The position numbers were made by a program, and so were the translations under genes. From Cytophagales bacterium (lineage in GTDB: Bacteria > Bacteroidota > Bacteroidia > Cytophagales > Cyclobacteriaceae), in the NCBI GenBank assembly GCA_016124425.1, contig WGNT01000152.1, forward strand, positions 1-39,946: a DNA stretch of 39,946 bases. Reading direction: 5' to 3'. The notes below the pieces were generated by a model that searched no databases, was not told the DNA's origin, and saw only the letters and a program-made list of their open reading frames with translations. This document shows, one piece after another, positions 8,305 through 16,387 of this stretch (the stretch's first letter is position 1; each line of letters starts with the position of its first letter).

Positions 8305-9261
8305 TTAGGCAAACACACGTATATCATCCGGGTTCTCCGGTACTATTCGGTTCAGTGCCTTTTCGAATAGTGGAATGGTCCAAACAAAAATCAGCACCCC
8401 CAGTAAGTTGAAAAGCATATGCCCGTTTGCAACCGTTCGTTCGATTGAAGATCCCGCGCTGACGATTTTTACAAGGTCAACAAAAGGAGCAAAAAGGAGT
8501 AAACCCAAAATGATTGAAATTAAATTAAAGGAAAGGTGGAATAGACCAGTTTTAAGTGCTTGCCTACTTCCTCTTATGGTGGCAAGTAAGGTATCACTAC
8601 AAGTACCCAGTTCAGCGCCCAACATTACGGCAATCGCACCAGTCAATGTTAAAAGTTCTTTTTTCGCCAGGATCAATGCAATACCTACGGTAGCTGAGGA
8701 TGACTGAATTACAAGCGTCACCATAGCCCCGATCACTGCTCCTAAGAGGTGATTTTCTGTTTTTTCCATCCAGTTAGTGAAATGCGCCTCATCTTTCATT
8801 GGTTCAACCGCGCTTTCCATAAAATAGAGACCAAAGAATAGAAGTCCGAAATAGAATACTACCCGACCGGTGTCAGATGCCTTTGGAACCTTCGGTACAA
8901 ATAAAAGTACAAAACCAATTAACAAAAATATCGGAGAATATTTGCCTACATCTAGGGCGATAATTTGGCTACTTACTGTGGTCCCAATGTTAGCGCCGAG
9001 TACAATACCCATAGCATTTTTAAAAGCCAGCAGATTGGCGTTCACAAATACAATAGTGATGATGATGACTGCGGAGGAAGATCCGAGAATTGCGGTTATT
9101 ACCGCACCCACAATGACTCCGTTGATGGCATTTGATGTATACCGCTTAATCCAGACGGCAGCTCTGTCTCCAACAGCAGCCTGTATGGTGGTAGATAACT
9201 GGTGAACGGCATGTAGAAATAAAACCAAGCCAGCAATGAGGGATAAGATAATCTCTGCCAT
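8305..9261 (-). CDS. Na/Pi-cotransporter family membrane protein
   Basis: Integral inner-membrane protein of the NptA / Na-Pi cotransporter II family, 318 residues with about eight hydrophobic segments. The two internal repeats typical of the family are visible: the first carries LGSSSAVIIITIVFVNAN (Gly in place of the usual Gln of QSSS), the second IQSSSATVGIALILAKK. It lacks the C-terminal PhoU-like domain that many bacterial members have, so it is a short form. The function is likely sodium-coupled uptake or efflux of phosphate or another anion; the substrate is not certain. Monocistronic, with an inverted repeat directly before the start codon. Confidence 0.9.
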   Translation of the reverse strand: MAEIILSLIAGLVLFLHAVHQLSTTIQAAVGDRAAVWIKRYTSNAINGVIVGAVITAILGSSSAVIIITIVFVNANLLAFKNAMGIVLGANIGTTVSSQIIALDVGKYSPIFLLIGFVLLFVPKVPKASDTGRVVFYFGLLFFGLYFMESAVEPMKDEAHFTNWMEKTENHLLGAVIGAMVTLVIQSSSATVGIALILAKKELLTLTGAIAVMLGAELGTCSDTLLATIRGSRQALKTGLFHLSFNLISIILGLLLFAPFVDLVKIVSAGSSIERTVANGHMLFNLLGVLIFVWTIPLFEKALNRIVPENPDDIRVFA

Positions 9262-9541
9262 TGCCTAAATGTAGCTGATACTGTCCAATATCAGCGCTTC
9301 GTTGTATTATCAAAAAATTAACTTTTATTCCTATGCCTGCGGTATTTCTTTAATGCTATTGGTTTTTAAGCTTCATTGGTCAATAAAATGAAAGTATTAT
9401 TTTTTTTTAAGACCTAACGTTAGAAGAAGCATAAAATATTCAGAATGGAAGCGAATCGCATATCATCGAAAAGCGGAAAATTACAATATGTAACAATGAT
9501 ATTTTTTATATAAAGATTAAATCTAAATAACATCACAAAAT
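9262..9541. other. AT-rich intergenic region upstream of the Na/Pi transporter
   Basis: No gene is supported. It contains an inverted repeat GCTGATA (9274-9280) / TATCAGC (9289-9295), ending 12 bases from the transporter start, and a perfect 10-base palindrome CTAACGTTAG at 9414-9423. Either could be a regulator site; nothing in the sequence names the regulator. Confidence 0.45.
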
Positions 9542-9577
9542 AAAACTCTATAGCTAATAGGTTGACTATAGAGTTTT
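9542..9577 (-). terminator. Terminator of the small cysteine-rich gene
   Basis: Perfect inverted repeat AAAACTCTATAG / CTATAGAGTTTT with a 12-base loop. Read on the minus strand it ends in a T-rich stretch. It lies directly after the stop of the gene at 9585-9800. Confidence 0.75.
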
Positions 9578-9584
9578 TGATTAC

Positions 9585-9800
9585 TTATGCGCTTGCAAAG
9601 TGGTTGCATCCAAACCCAGCTCCTGTTACGAATTCTACGGAATTCATTGGTTTTCCGTCATTTAGGACAGGGATAATATATGCAGGATCCATTTTTGATT
9701 CTACATGGCTAAGTTTATTACACTCGCCAAAATCTTTCTTGTTGGCAACAACTGGTGCCTCTGGCGCCCAATAATTGCAATTTGAACATACTCTTTCCAT
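9585..9800 (-). CDS. Small cysteine-rich protein, probable metal-binding
   Basis: A 71-residue protein starting MERVCSNCNYWAPE. Four cysteines occur as CxxC near the N-terminus, GEC in the middle and GC near the C-terminus (FGCNHF), plus His residues. The layout C-x2-C-x2-W ... G-x-C ... G-C-x-x-F resembles small bacterial proteins that bind zinc or iron; the family is not characterised as far as I know. It is flanked by its own terminator and by an upstream region dense in inverted repeats, so it is probably a regulated single gene. A real gene is supported by the conserved-looking pattern, the ATG start and the terminator. Confidence 0.7.
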   Translation of the reverse strand: MERVCSNCNYWAPEAPVVANKKDFGECNKLSHVESKMDPAYIIPVLNDGKPMNSVEFVTGAGFGCNHFASA

Positions 9801-10102
9801 CTCGTTTGTTGTTTAGTTTGTTTTTATAAATATATACTATTTCTAATAGATTTTGTTTCCTAATCTCAATTAGATTGTTTAGTTTATAATTAAACTAAAT
9901 TAAAACGCACATATCGATGTATAGAGGTTGTTGAGAATGAACATGATGAACAAACGAAAAAAATATGTTCTGATATACCTGACTGCATGAAAGGTATTCA
10001 CTTCCATAAAGGAAAAATTTACTTCTTCATTTCCTGTCACATTTGAGCCAAATCACCCGCGTAATCTTCAGGTTGAGGTTCCATAGCTCTTTTCCGCCTC
10101 GA
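9801..10102. promoter_or_regulatory. Intergenic region with clustered TTTAGTTT repeats
   Basis: Upstream of the small cysteine-rich gene. TTTAGTTT occurs at 9812-9819 and 9878-9885, and inverted (AAACTAAA) at 9892-9899. The latter two form a perfect 9-base inverted repeat TTTAGTTTA / TAAACTAAA with a 4-base spacer (9878-9899). CTATT/AATAG (9837-9849) is another small palindrome. The rest up to the PepSY gene end shows no gene. Confidence 0.4.
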
Positions 10103-11422
10103 CTAAACTTTTTGATGGGCACGTGTTTGAAGTGTCCTTTTTACGCTTTGGCTAATTCTGTAATCGAATACAAACCAAGTAAGCCAGCCTAATAGCACAA
10201 CTAATATTCCGACTGCAAAAATCGGTTTCCATGATAGCGCATACTGAACGACCATAAATGAAAACATAAAGAAAATTATGCCAAGCGTAATTCCCCAATT
10301 AATGAATTTCCACGCGCCGAGTGGTTTAGCTACCCCTTCGGCTATTTTTCTTGCCTGTCGGCGCAAAGCGATCCATATCCCAGTTAAGATCAGCGAGCTG
10401 ATCGCCAACCCACTAAAAAACCATATGATTTTTGTAAGCAATCCTCCCCAATTTCCAAAGTGGATCGGGTCCGCAATGTCGTTTAGGTACATGACAGTAG
10501 GTATATCCTCCGCTTTTTGTACCATCAGGGGTGCGTAGGATAGTGGATCTAGATACACGCGATTTGCCCGATTTCGGACCAAAGGAACATGGCTTTTACC
10601 GCGAAGATAGATAGGCGACTTTACGTCATCTGTGGGAACAATGCCCCGGATTTGTAATCCGGGAATGGCTTGTTTGGCGACGTGCGCAGCCCTATCGTAA
10701 TCAAGAACATATGAAAAGGATACAGAGGTATCTTGATCAATCTGTTCATTGCTAAGTCTTGGCGTTGGCGGATTTGAAAGATCCGATACCTTACCCAGGT
10801 TAGTCCGTTCTATAAAATACCAGATTCCAGTTAGCGAAAAGACAAGAACAAACGGAAGTGACCATAGACCTACGAGCCGGTGGAGGGATCGGAAGAGAAC
10901 CAGCTTGCCTGAGCCTGTCTTTAAGTCTAAAAGTTTGCGCCACCACTTTTTATAGAAGACCAAGGCGGTCATCAATGAGGCAAACAACAAAAAGGCAAAA
11001 ATCAGGACAGTAAAGTAGCCAATTTGATAAAATGGCATAAACAGGTAGTAGTGGAAATCCCGAAAGAAGCGCTGAAAGGTTACTGTGGTCGCTCCTGTAA
11101 CCGTCCCTTTATACGGGTCAACAAAAACGTAATGCCGTTGCCCGTTCAAGTCTACATACACGATATCATTTAAGTAAGGTTCTTTGGGCATCACCCAATA
11201 AGTGATTGAGCCATCTGGATAGGCCTTTTGAACTTCATTTGCCAGCTTGTTATAAGCAACACGCTCACCTGCTTTATTCGCCCGGATAGCCGGATAAAAC
11301 AACCAGTCCATCTCATTGCTTAGCGTGGCCAAGGTACCAGAAAAGCATACTATAAAAAATAGTATGCTCAACTTGATGCCTATCCAGCCATGTAGTTGAA
11401 ATAAAACTTTATTTACTTTCAC
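10103..11422 (-). CDS. PepSY-domain membrane protein, siderophore-reductase-like
   Basis: Inner-membrane protein of the PepSY-associated transmembrane helix family, 439 residues. The first helix starts with LHGWIGIKLSILFFIVCFSGTL, typical of the family. A periplasmic PepSY-like domain follows, then YYLFMPFYQIGYFTVLIFAFLLFASLM, HRLVGLWSLPFVLVFSLTGIWYF, IHFGNWGGLLTKIIWFFSGLAISSLILTGIW and two C-terminal helices. Conserved histidines at helix ends could bind haem, as in FoxB/PiuB-type proteins, which reduce ferric siderophores. It is downstream of a TonB siderophore receptor with a 16-base gap, so the two form one operon. The likely role is iron release or reduction after uptake (inference from family and context). 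Confidence 0.88.
   Translation of the reverse strand: MKVNKVLFQLHGWIGIKLSILFFIVCFSGTLATLSNEMDWLFYPAIRANKAGERVAYNKLANEVQKAYPDGSITYWVMPKEPYLNDIVYVDLNGQRHYVFVDPYKGTVTGATTVTFQRFFRDFHYYLFMPFYQIGYFTVLIFAFLLFASLMTALVFYKKWWRKLLDLKTGSGKLVLFRSLHRLVGLWSLPFVLVFSLTGIWYFIERTNLGKVSDLSNPPTPRLSNEQIDQDTSVSFSYVLDYDRAAHVAKQAIPGLQIRGIVPTDDVKSPIYLRGKSHVPLVRNRANRVYLDPLSYAPLMVQKAEDIPTVMYLNDIADPIHFGNWGGLLTKIIWFFSGLAISSLILTGIWIALRRQARKIAEGVAKPLGAWKFINWGITLGIIFFMFSFMVVQYALSWKPIFAVGILVVLLGWLTWFVFDYRISQSVKRTLQTRAHQKV
10645..10663. repeat. REP-like hairpin inside the PepSY coding sequence
   Basis: CCCGGATT / AATCCGGG, a perfect 8-bp stem around a TGT loop, lies within the codons for PGLQIRG of the PepSY protein. Its form (GGATT-T-G-T-AATCC) matches the loop style of the intergenic hairpins at 28255-28302. 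It may be chance within coding sequence. Confidence 0.4.
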
Positions 11423-11438
11423 AGCGGATGAGTTAAAA

Positions 11439-13901
11439 TTAGAAAGTATAGGAAACCGTGGTCATGATATTCCTTGGACTTCCCGGGAATGCGCGCAGTA
11501 CATCATATCCACCTACCCAATGGATGTCATTAAACACATTGTTAACATTCACCTGAAATTGAACCTTATCCAGTTTATAGAATAGTGCTGCGTCCACAAT
11601 TCCATAGGCTGGAAAAACGTCAGGCTGGTCTGCCGAAACAATAGAGCCAAACCGATCAGACACATAATTGTATCCTAAACCCACTCCAAGTCCCTTAATG
11701 GAACCATGTTCGAAAATATACTTCGACCAAAAATTCGCCGTATTTCTTGGTGCGTTTGGCTTCTGCCTTCCGACTACTTCTTCTATAGGAGCTACAGTGA
11801 TTTTCGCGTCATTAAATGCAAAGCCTGCTACTAGCGACCAGTTTGGAAGGATGTTGCCGGTAAGATTGACCTCTACCCCTCTTGACTGTTCTTCACCCAG
11901 CTGCATGAGTTGTTCCGGATTATCCGGATTATTGGCGTTATAGAGTCCGCCCCGTTCTACAATCTGAAACAAGGAAAACGTACCGCTTAATCGGTTGTTG
12001 AACCATTCTGTCTTGGCGCCAACTTCTACCATTTCGCTTACCAGAGGGTCAAATGGACCTCCTGCATCCGGGTTAATGATTCCTGCGGCCTCTTGTGGCT
12101 GGTATCCCTGCACCCAAGTTCCATAAAGGTTTAATGATGGGTTAATGGTATAAACCAACCCGACGCGCGGCAAAAGCGCCTGTTGTTTCACTTCTTCCTC
12201 TGATGGACTGTTGTAGTTCAGGAAATCTTGGAAATATTCTTGTCGAAGGCCAAGCAGGACTTTCATTCGACCGTATTCCGATTGATTCTGTATATAAATG
12301 CCATGGGCATTTTGGAGGTATTGGTTGTAGTTGACACGTGTATATATATATTTGGTCATGTCCTGTATGCCATTGGCTGTGGGGGATGTCAGGTCAAAGT
12401 GAGGTACATTGGTCACAGGATTGCCATTTGCATCCAACACATAATTGGCAGCGTTTCTGAGATTAAAGCTGTTAGCAGTATTGCCGTTGCGCAGTAGATA
12501 GGTTCTGGCTTCCAGTTGGGATCCGCCGGGAAGTTGTTCCTGCCTGAAGTAATCATGCCCCAGCAATAAGGTATTCTTTACAGCGCCGACGTTTATTATC
12601 GCGTTCAAATAATTGTTGAATGTGTTGTTGTTCCAGCTACGTTTACGGTTAAATACCCGCATTGCTACTTTGGTATCGTCAAAGGTTCCGTCCCCCAACG
12701 CGGCAAACTGATTGGAGGTCCTATGTTCCAATAGGTCTTCAGAATAGCTTGACAGTTGGTAGGAGCTGTTGAAGCTTAGCCGATCGGAGAACTCGTGGCG
12801 TAGGGACACAGTTGTATTTATCGTCGCTTCATTGAGAAAGTCATTTACCGCGCTAAGAGAGGTGGTGATCGGGGTGGTGAAAAGATCCCGGTTTCCAAAC
12901 GCCGCCTGTCCCCGGTCTAACCTTCCCTTGGAATCTTGGTAGACCACATCAAAATTCAGGCTCGTGTTTGCCGTAGGTAAGAAAGCAAAGGATGGAGCTA
13001 TGACCAGGTTTCGTCCAAACTGTAGGTCCCTGAATCCATCTGTATTTTCAAACCCAAGGTTCAATCGGTAAAGTAATTTTTTGTCCTCCGTCATGGTGCC
13101 CGTGAAATCGGCGAGTGTCCTAAGCGTATTGAAGCTTCCTACCGTAGTGGAAATGGATTTGCGGGATTCTTCCAAGGGTTTCTTTGTAACCCGATTGATA
13201 GATCCTCCGGGGGATGCGTTTCCGAAAAGGGCAGAGGCAGGCCCCTTGATGACTTCTACGCGTTCAATATGTGGGACAAGTTGTGGCTTCCAAAAGCTTG
13301 TGAACGTACGCATGCCGTTCAGCAATGTGCCTGAGTTTCCCTGCCCCTGTACCCGGAATCCCCGGATGCTAATATCGTTGTAGAAGCTGAATTGGTTTAC
13401 GCCAGCAACGTTTTTGACAACATCATTTAGCGTAAAGGCCACCTGATCAAGCATAAGTTCTTTGGTGACAAAGTTGATCGTAGCCGGGACGTCCTTAATC
13501 AGTGAAGCAGTTTTGGTCCCCGAATACGTTTCTTTATTGTTGTATCCTACCTCGCGCCTTCCTGTAATTTCCACCGTCTGCATGCCATAAAGCCCCTGAT
13601 TTAATACGACATTAATTTCCAAAATTTGCCCTGATGCGATTGTGATATCCCTGTTTTGTGTTTTATACCCTACCGAAGAAGCAACTAACACGTAGTTTCC
13701 CGGAGTAATGTTATTGATTCTAAAACTGCCGTTTTGGTCGGTAACCGCACCTTGGCTACCCCCTTTAAGGAATATGGATACAAATTCCAAGGGCTCTCCG
13801 AGCGTGTTGCTTACTTGTCCCGTAAGTGTTCCTGTCTGTGCCTTGGCTGAAATAAACGAAAATACCACCAAAGCCAACAGGAGGTGTATATGTTTTGCCA
13901 T
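11439..13901 (-). CDS. TonB-dependent siderophore receptor
   Basis: Outer-membrane ferric-siderophore receptor, 820 residues. It begins with a signal peptide ending ...SFISAKAQ. A CarboxypepD_reg-like domain follows (about residues 23-110: GTLTGQVSNTLGEPLEFVSIFLKGG ... VGYKTQNRDITI). The plug domain (about 125-235) contains VEVIKGPASALFGNASPGG, a very typical siderophore-receptor motif, and then a 22-strand-type barrel runs to the C-terminal sequence ending SYTF. First gene of a two-gene operon with the PepSY protein. I looked for a Fur-type palindrome upstream (13902-14123) and saw no convincing one. The siderophore type is unknown. Confidence 0.94.
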   Translation of the reverse strand: MAKHIHLLLALVVFSFISAKAQTGTLTGQVSNTLGEPLEFVSIFLKGGSQGAVTDQNGSFRINNITPGNYVLVASSVGYKTQNRDITIASGQILEINVVLNQGLYGMQTVEITGRREVGYNNKETYSGTKTASLIKDVPATINFVTKELMLDQVAFTLNDVVKNVAGVNQFSFYNDISIRGFRVQGQGNSGTLLNGMRTFTSFWKPQLVPHIERVEVIKGPASALFGNASPGGSINRVTKKPLEESRKSISTTVGSFNTLRTLADFTGTMTEDKKLLYRLNLGFENTDGFRDLQFGRNLVIAPSFAFLPTANTSLNFDVVYQDSKGRLDRGQAAFGNRDLFTTPITTSLSAVNDFLNEATINTTVSLRHEFSDRLSFNSSYQLSSYSEDLLEHRTSNQFAALGDGTFDDTKVAMRVFNRKRSWNNNTFNNYLNAIINVGAVKNTLLLGHDYFRQEQLPGGSQLEARTYLLRNGNTANSFNLRNAANYVLDANGNPVTNVPHFDLTSPTANGIQDMTKYIYTRVNYNQYLQNAHGIYIQNQSEYGRMKVLLGLRQEYFQDFLNYNSPSEEEVKQQALLPRVGLVYTINPSLNLYGTWVQGYQPQEAAGIINPDAGGPFDPLVSEMVEVGAKTEWFNNRLSGTFSLFQIVERGGLYNANNPDNPEQLMQLGEEQSRGVEVNLTGNILPNWSLVAGFAFNDAKITVAPIEEVVGRQKPNAPRNTANFWSKYIFEHGSIKGLGVGLGYNYVSDRFGSIVSADQPDVFPAYGIVDAALFYKLDKVQFQVNVNNVFNDIHWVGGYDVLRAFPGSPRNIMTTVSYTF

Positions 13902-14123
13902 TGTTTATTTAGATTAATTATAAATAATGGCAAAAGTCACTAAACTCTCGGACAACTAAAAATGATTAACTCAAAAATCAAGATTGAATTTTTCTATAGA
14001 AATTAAAGGCCTATTGATTATAAATCTATCAAATGAAATATTGGGTAGTGGAGGTAAGCAGGATGAACGCTCCTAACGACGCATTAAGTTAACAAAAGTC
14101 ATGGTGATGCCGGAACTACAACC

Positions 14124-14720
14124 TTACCAACTAACAAGTTCCCTGTACACCTTGTGAACCGGGAGACCCATAACGGTATAGAATGAGCCTTCGATTTTTT
14201 CTATGGCTACATATCCGATCCAATCTTGTACGCCATAGCCTCCGGCTTTGTCAAAGGGGCGGTACTTCTCGATATAAAAATCAATCTCTGCGGGGGATAA
14301 GGAAGTAAAGTGAACCCAAGCAGCGTCTTCTATCACGACTTTTTTATGGCGGTCCATAAGGCATACCCCAGTAATTACTTGATGTTTGGAGCCGGATAAC
14401 AGGGACAACATGTATTGTGCTTCTTCGACTGTAGCAGGCTTGTTCAAGAGCTGCCCTTTTACCAATACAACGGTATCAGCGGTGATCAGGAGCTCATTGT
14501 CGCTAAGGGAGGGAAGTGCGGCCATGGCTTTTTTGTCAGCTAGAAAGGTGGCTACCGAGTCGTGAGGCATATCTTCCGGGAAATCCTCGTCAACATCAAT
14601 TTTTCTGACTGAAAATGTGACATTTAAGCCGGTTAACAGCTCCTTTCTTCGTGGTGATTGCGAAGCGAGCACAAGCTTCTTTAGCGGCTGAGCTGTTTGG
14701 TAAATGGGATTATCAGCCAT
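14124..14720 (-). CDS. maf: Maf-family nucleotide pyrophosphatase
   Basis: Hydrolyses dTTP/UTP or modified nucleoside triphosphates to the monophosphate; a house-cleaning enzyme of the cytoplasm. ATG 14720 gives 198 residues, the family length; the open frame extends 27 codons further but that part overlaps the biotin carboxylase gene and is not conserved-looking. Landmarks: LVLASQSPRRKELL near the N-terminus, DTVVLVKGQLLNKP, and GAWVHFT-type region followed by YGVQDW. The start overlaps the last 8 bases of the biotin carboxylase gene, so the two are cotranscribed and probably translationally coupled. Confidence 0.92.
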   Translation of the reverse strand: MADNPIYQTAQPLKKLVLASQSPRRKELLTGLNVTFSVRKIDVDEDFPEDMPHDSVATFLADKKAMAALPSLSDNELLITADTVVLVKGQLLNKPATVEEAQYMLSLLSGSKHQVITGVCLMDRHKKVVIEDAAWVHFTSLSPAEIDFYIEKYRPFDKAGGYGVQDWIGYVAIEKIEGSFYTVMGLPVHKVYRELVSW

Positions 14721-16218
14721 GTTTTGTTCTATTTTTCCAAAGAGACTTTGATTTGTTACCAGCAGACGCCGGCAAGGGTAGAGCTGCTGTACGCTGCTCA
14801 TCGAGCCATGTGCCGATAAATGCCGCCACTGCCAGTTTTTCTGTCTCCGATAATTCTTGATTCAAACTAGTTGGGTGGAAGTGGTCTTCCACGAACTTTG
14901 TGGTAAATGAGGCGGACGTGAACTCGGGATGGGTCATCACAAATCGACAGAAAGCAAGGGTGTTTTTTACCCCGGAAAGTTGAAATTCATCTATTGCCCG
15001 GATCGTTCTGCGGATGGCCTTTTCTCTCGAGACATCGTAGACGATCAGTTTGCCGATCATCGGATCATAATACACGGGAATGTCCATGCCTTCCTCAAAT
15101 CCGTCATCTACCCGAATGCCGGGCCCCAAGGGTGGGCGGTACCTTGTCAGCGTACCTGTATCCGGAAGAAAGTTGTTTTGGGGATCTTCGGCATAGACTC
15201 GGATCTCTATGGCATGCCCCTGTATTTGCAGGTCATTCTGGGTGAACGATAGCGCTTGTCCTTCTGCGATGCGTATCTGTTCCTTTACCAAATCGAGCCC
15301 GGTAATCAGTTCTGTGACGGGATGCTCTACCTGAAGACGGGTGTTCATTTCCAAGAAGTAAAAGTTTAACTCCTTGTCAACAATGAATTCTACCGTTCCC
15401 GCCCCGTAATAATTACATGCTTTTGCCACATTGACGGCTGCTTCTCCCATCTTCTGACGTACTGTTTCGGTAAGTGTGGCAGAAGGAGCCTCTTCTACTA
15501 CTTTCTGATGCCGCCGTTGGATGGAGCATTCCCGTTCAAAAAGATGGACAATTTGCCCGTGTTGATCACCTAGGATTTGTATTTCGATATGTTTTGGAGA
15601 GCTGATGTACTTTTCTATGAACACGGCAGGGTCGCCAAAGGCTGATTCCGCTTCGCTCACAGCGCGTTTCATCTGGGCGTCAAATTCTCCGGCATGTTCT
15701 ACGATGCGCATCCCTTTACCACCGCCTCCCGCACTGGCTTTAATCAAAATGGGGTATCCTATGGATAGAGCAACCTGCTTGGCTTTTTCAATATCCCTGA
15801 TCGGTTCGTCCGTACCTGGCACTAAGGGTATCCCATAGCCGGACACGGCCTGTTTGGCTCGAAGCTTGTCACCCATGGTGGCAATTGCGGAGGGGGAGGG
15901 GCCTACAAATAGTAGTCCGGCGTCGATCGTTTTTTGTGCAAATAACGCATTTTCGGAGAGGAAGCCATACCCTGGATGAATGGCATCGACCCCAAGCTCC
16001 AAAGCCACCTGAATGATCCTATCCATCATTAGGTAGGACAGCGAGGCAGGTGCAGGGCCTATACATACCGCTTCGTTGGCCAACCGTACATGGGGGGCTA
16101 GTCTGTCTGCCTCGCTAAAGACAGCGACGGTCTGAATGCCCATTTCGTGGGCCGATCGGATAATTCGTAAGCTTATTTCTCCCCGATTGGCAATTAAAAG
16201 CTTTTTTATTTTAGACAT
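14713..16218 (-). CDS. accC: Biotin carboxylase subunit of an acyl-CoA carboxylase
   Basis: ATP-dependent carboxylation of biotin carried on a separate carrier protein, the first half-reaction of acetyl- or propionyl-CoA carboxylase. 501 residues: the biotin carboxylase core (about 1-450) plus a short basic tail, without a biotinyl domain. Motifs: IANRGEISLRIIRSAHEMG, the ATP-grasp glycine loop GGGGKGMRIV, ERECSIQRRHQKVVEE, and the catalytic MNTRLQVEHPVTE. No accB, carboxyltransferase or mutase genes are adjacent, so whether it serves fatty-acid synthesis or propionyl-CoA metabolism is open. It overlaps maf downstream and is divergent from the sphingolipid gene. Confidence 0.93.
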   Translation of the reverse strand: MSKIKKLLIANRGEISLRIIRSAHEMGIQTVAVFSEADRLAPHVRLANEAVCIGPAPASLSYLMMDRIIQVALELGVDAIHPGYGFLSENALFAQKTIDAGLLFVGPSPSAIATMGDKLRAKQAVSGYGIPLVPGTDEPIRDIEKAKQVALSIGYPILIKASAGGGGKGMRIVEHAGEFDAQMKRAVSEAESAFGDPAVFIEKYISSPKHIEIQILGDQHGQIVHLFERECSIQRRHQKVVEEAPSATLTETVRQKMGEAAVNVAKACNYYGAGTVEFIVDKELNFYFLEMNTRLQVEHPVTELITGLDLVKEQIRIAEGQALSFTQNDLQIQGHAIEIRVYAEDPQNNFLPDTGTLTRYRPPLGPGIRVDDGFEEGMDIPVYYDPMIGKLIVYDVSREKAIRRTIRAIDEFQLSGVKNTLAFCRFVMTHPEFTSASFTTKFVEDHFHPTSLNQELSETEKLAVAAFIGTWLDEQRTAALPLPASAGNKSKSLWKNRTKHG

Positions 16219-16326
16219 GGGGCGAATGGATTTTCCTGATTAATCAAGAGGAGGCTGAGGCCTACTTGCACGAAGTACGTAAAAAATGATTAACAAAGGA
16301 AAGAATCCCTGAAATGTAGCGGAATT

Positions 16327-16358
16327 TTTGCGTTCAAAGGTTATTTGTATTAGTTTTG
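16327..16358 (+). promoter_or_regulatory. Promoter of the serine palmitoyltransferase gene
   Basis: TTTG at 16327-16330, a 20-base spacer, and TAGTTTTG at 16351-16358: an exact fit to the Bacteroidota promoter form TTTG-(19-21)-TAnnTTTG. The -7 box ends 29 bases before the ATG at 16388. Confidence 0.7.
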
Positions 16359-16387
16359 AGGGTTAAATTTCCATTTATATTGAATGG

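Noticed and set aside
13902..14123. Possible Fur box upstream of the siderophore receptor
   Set aside because: The region is AT-rich with partial ATTAAT/ATTATAAAT symmetry, but no 19-base palindrome close to a Fur consensus was found.
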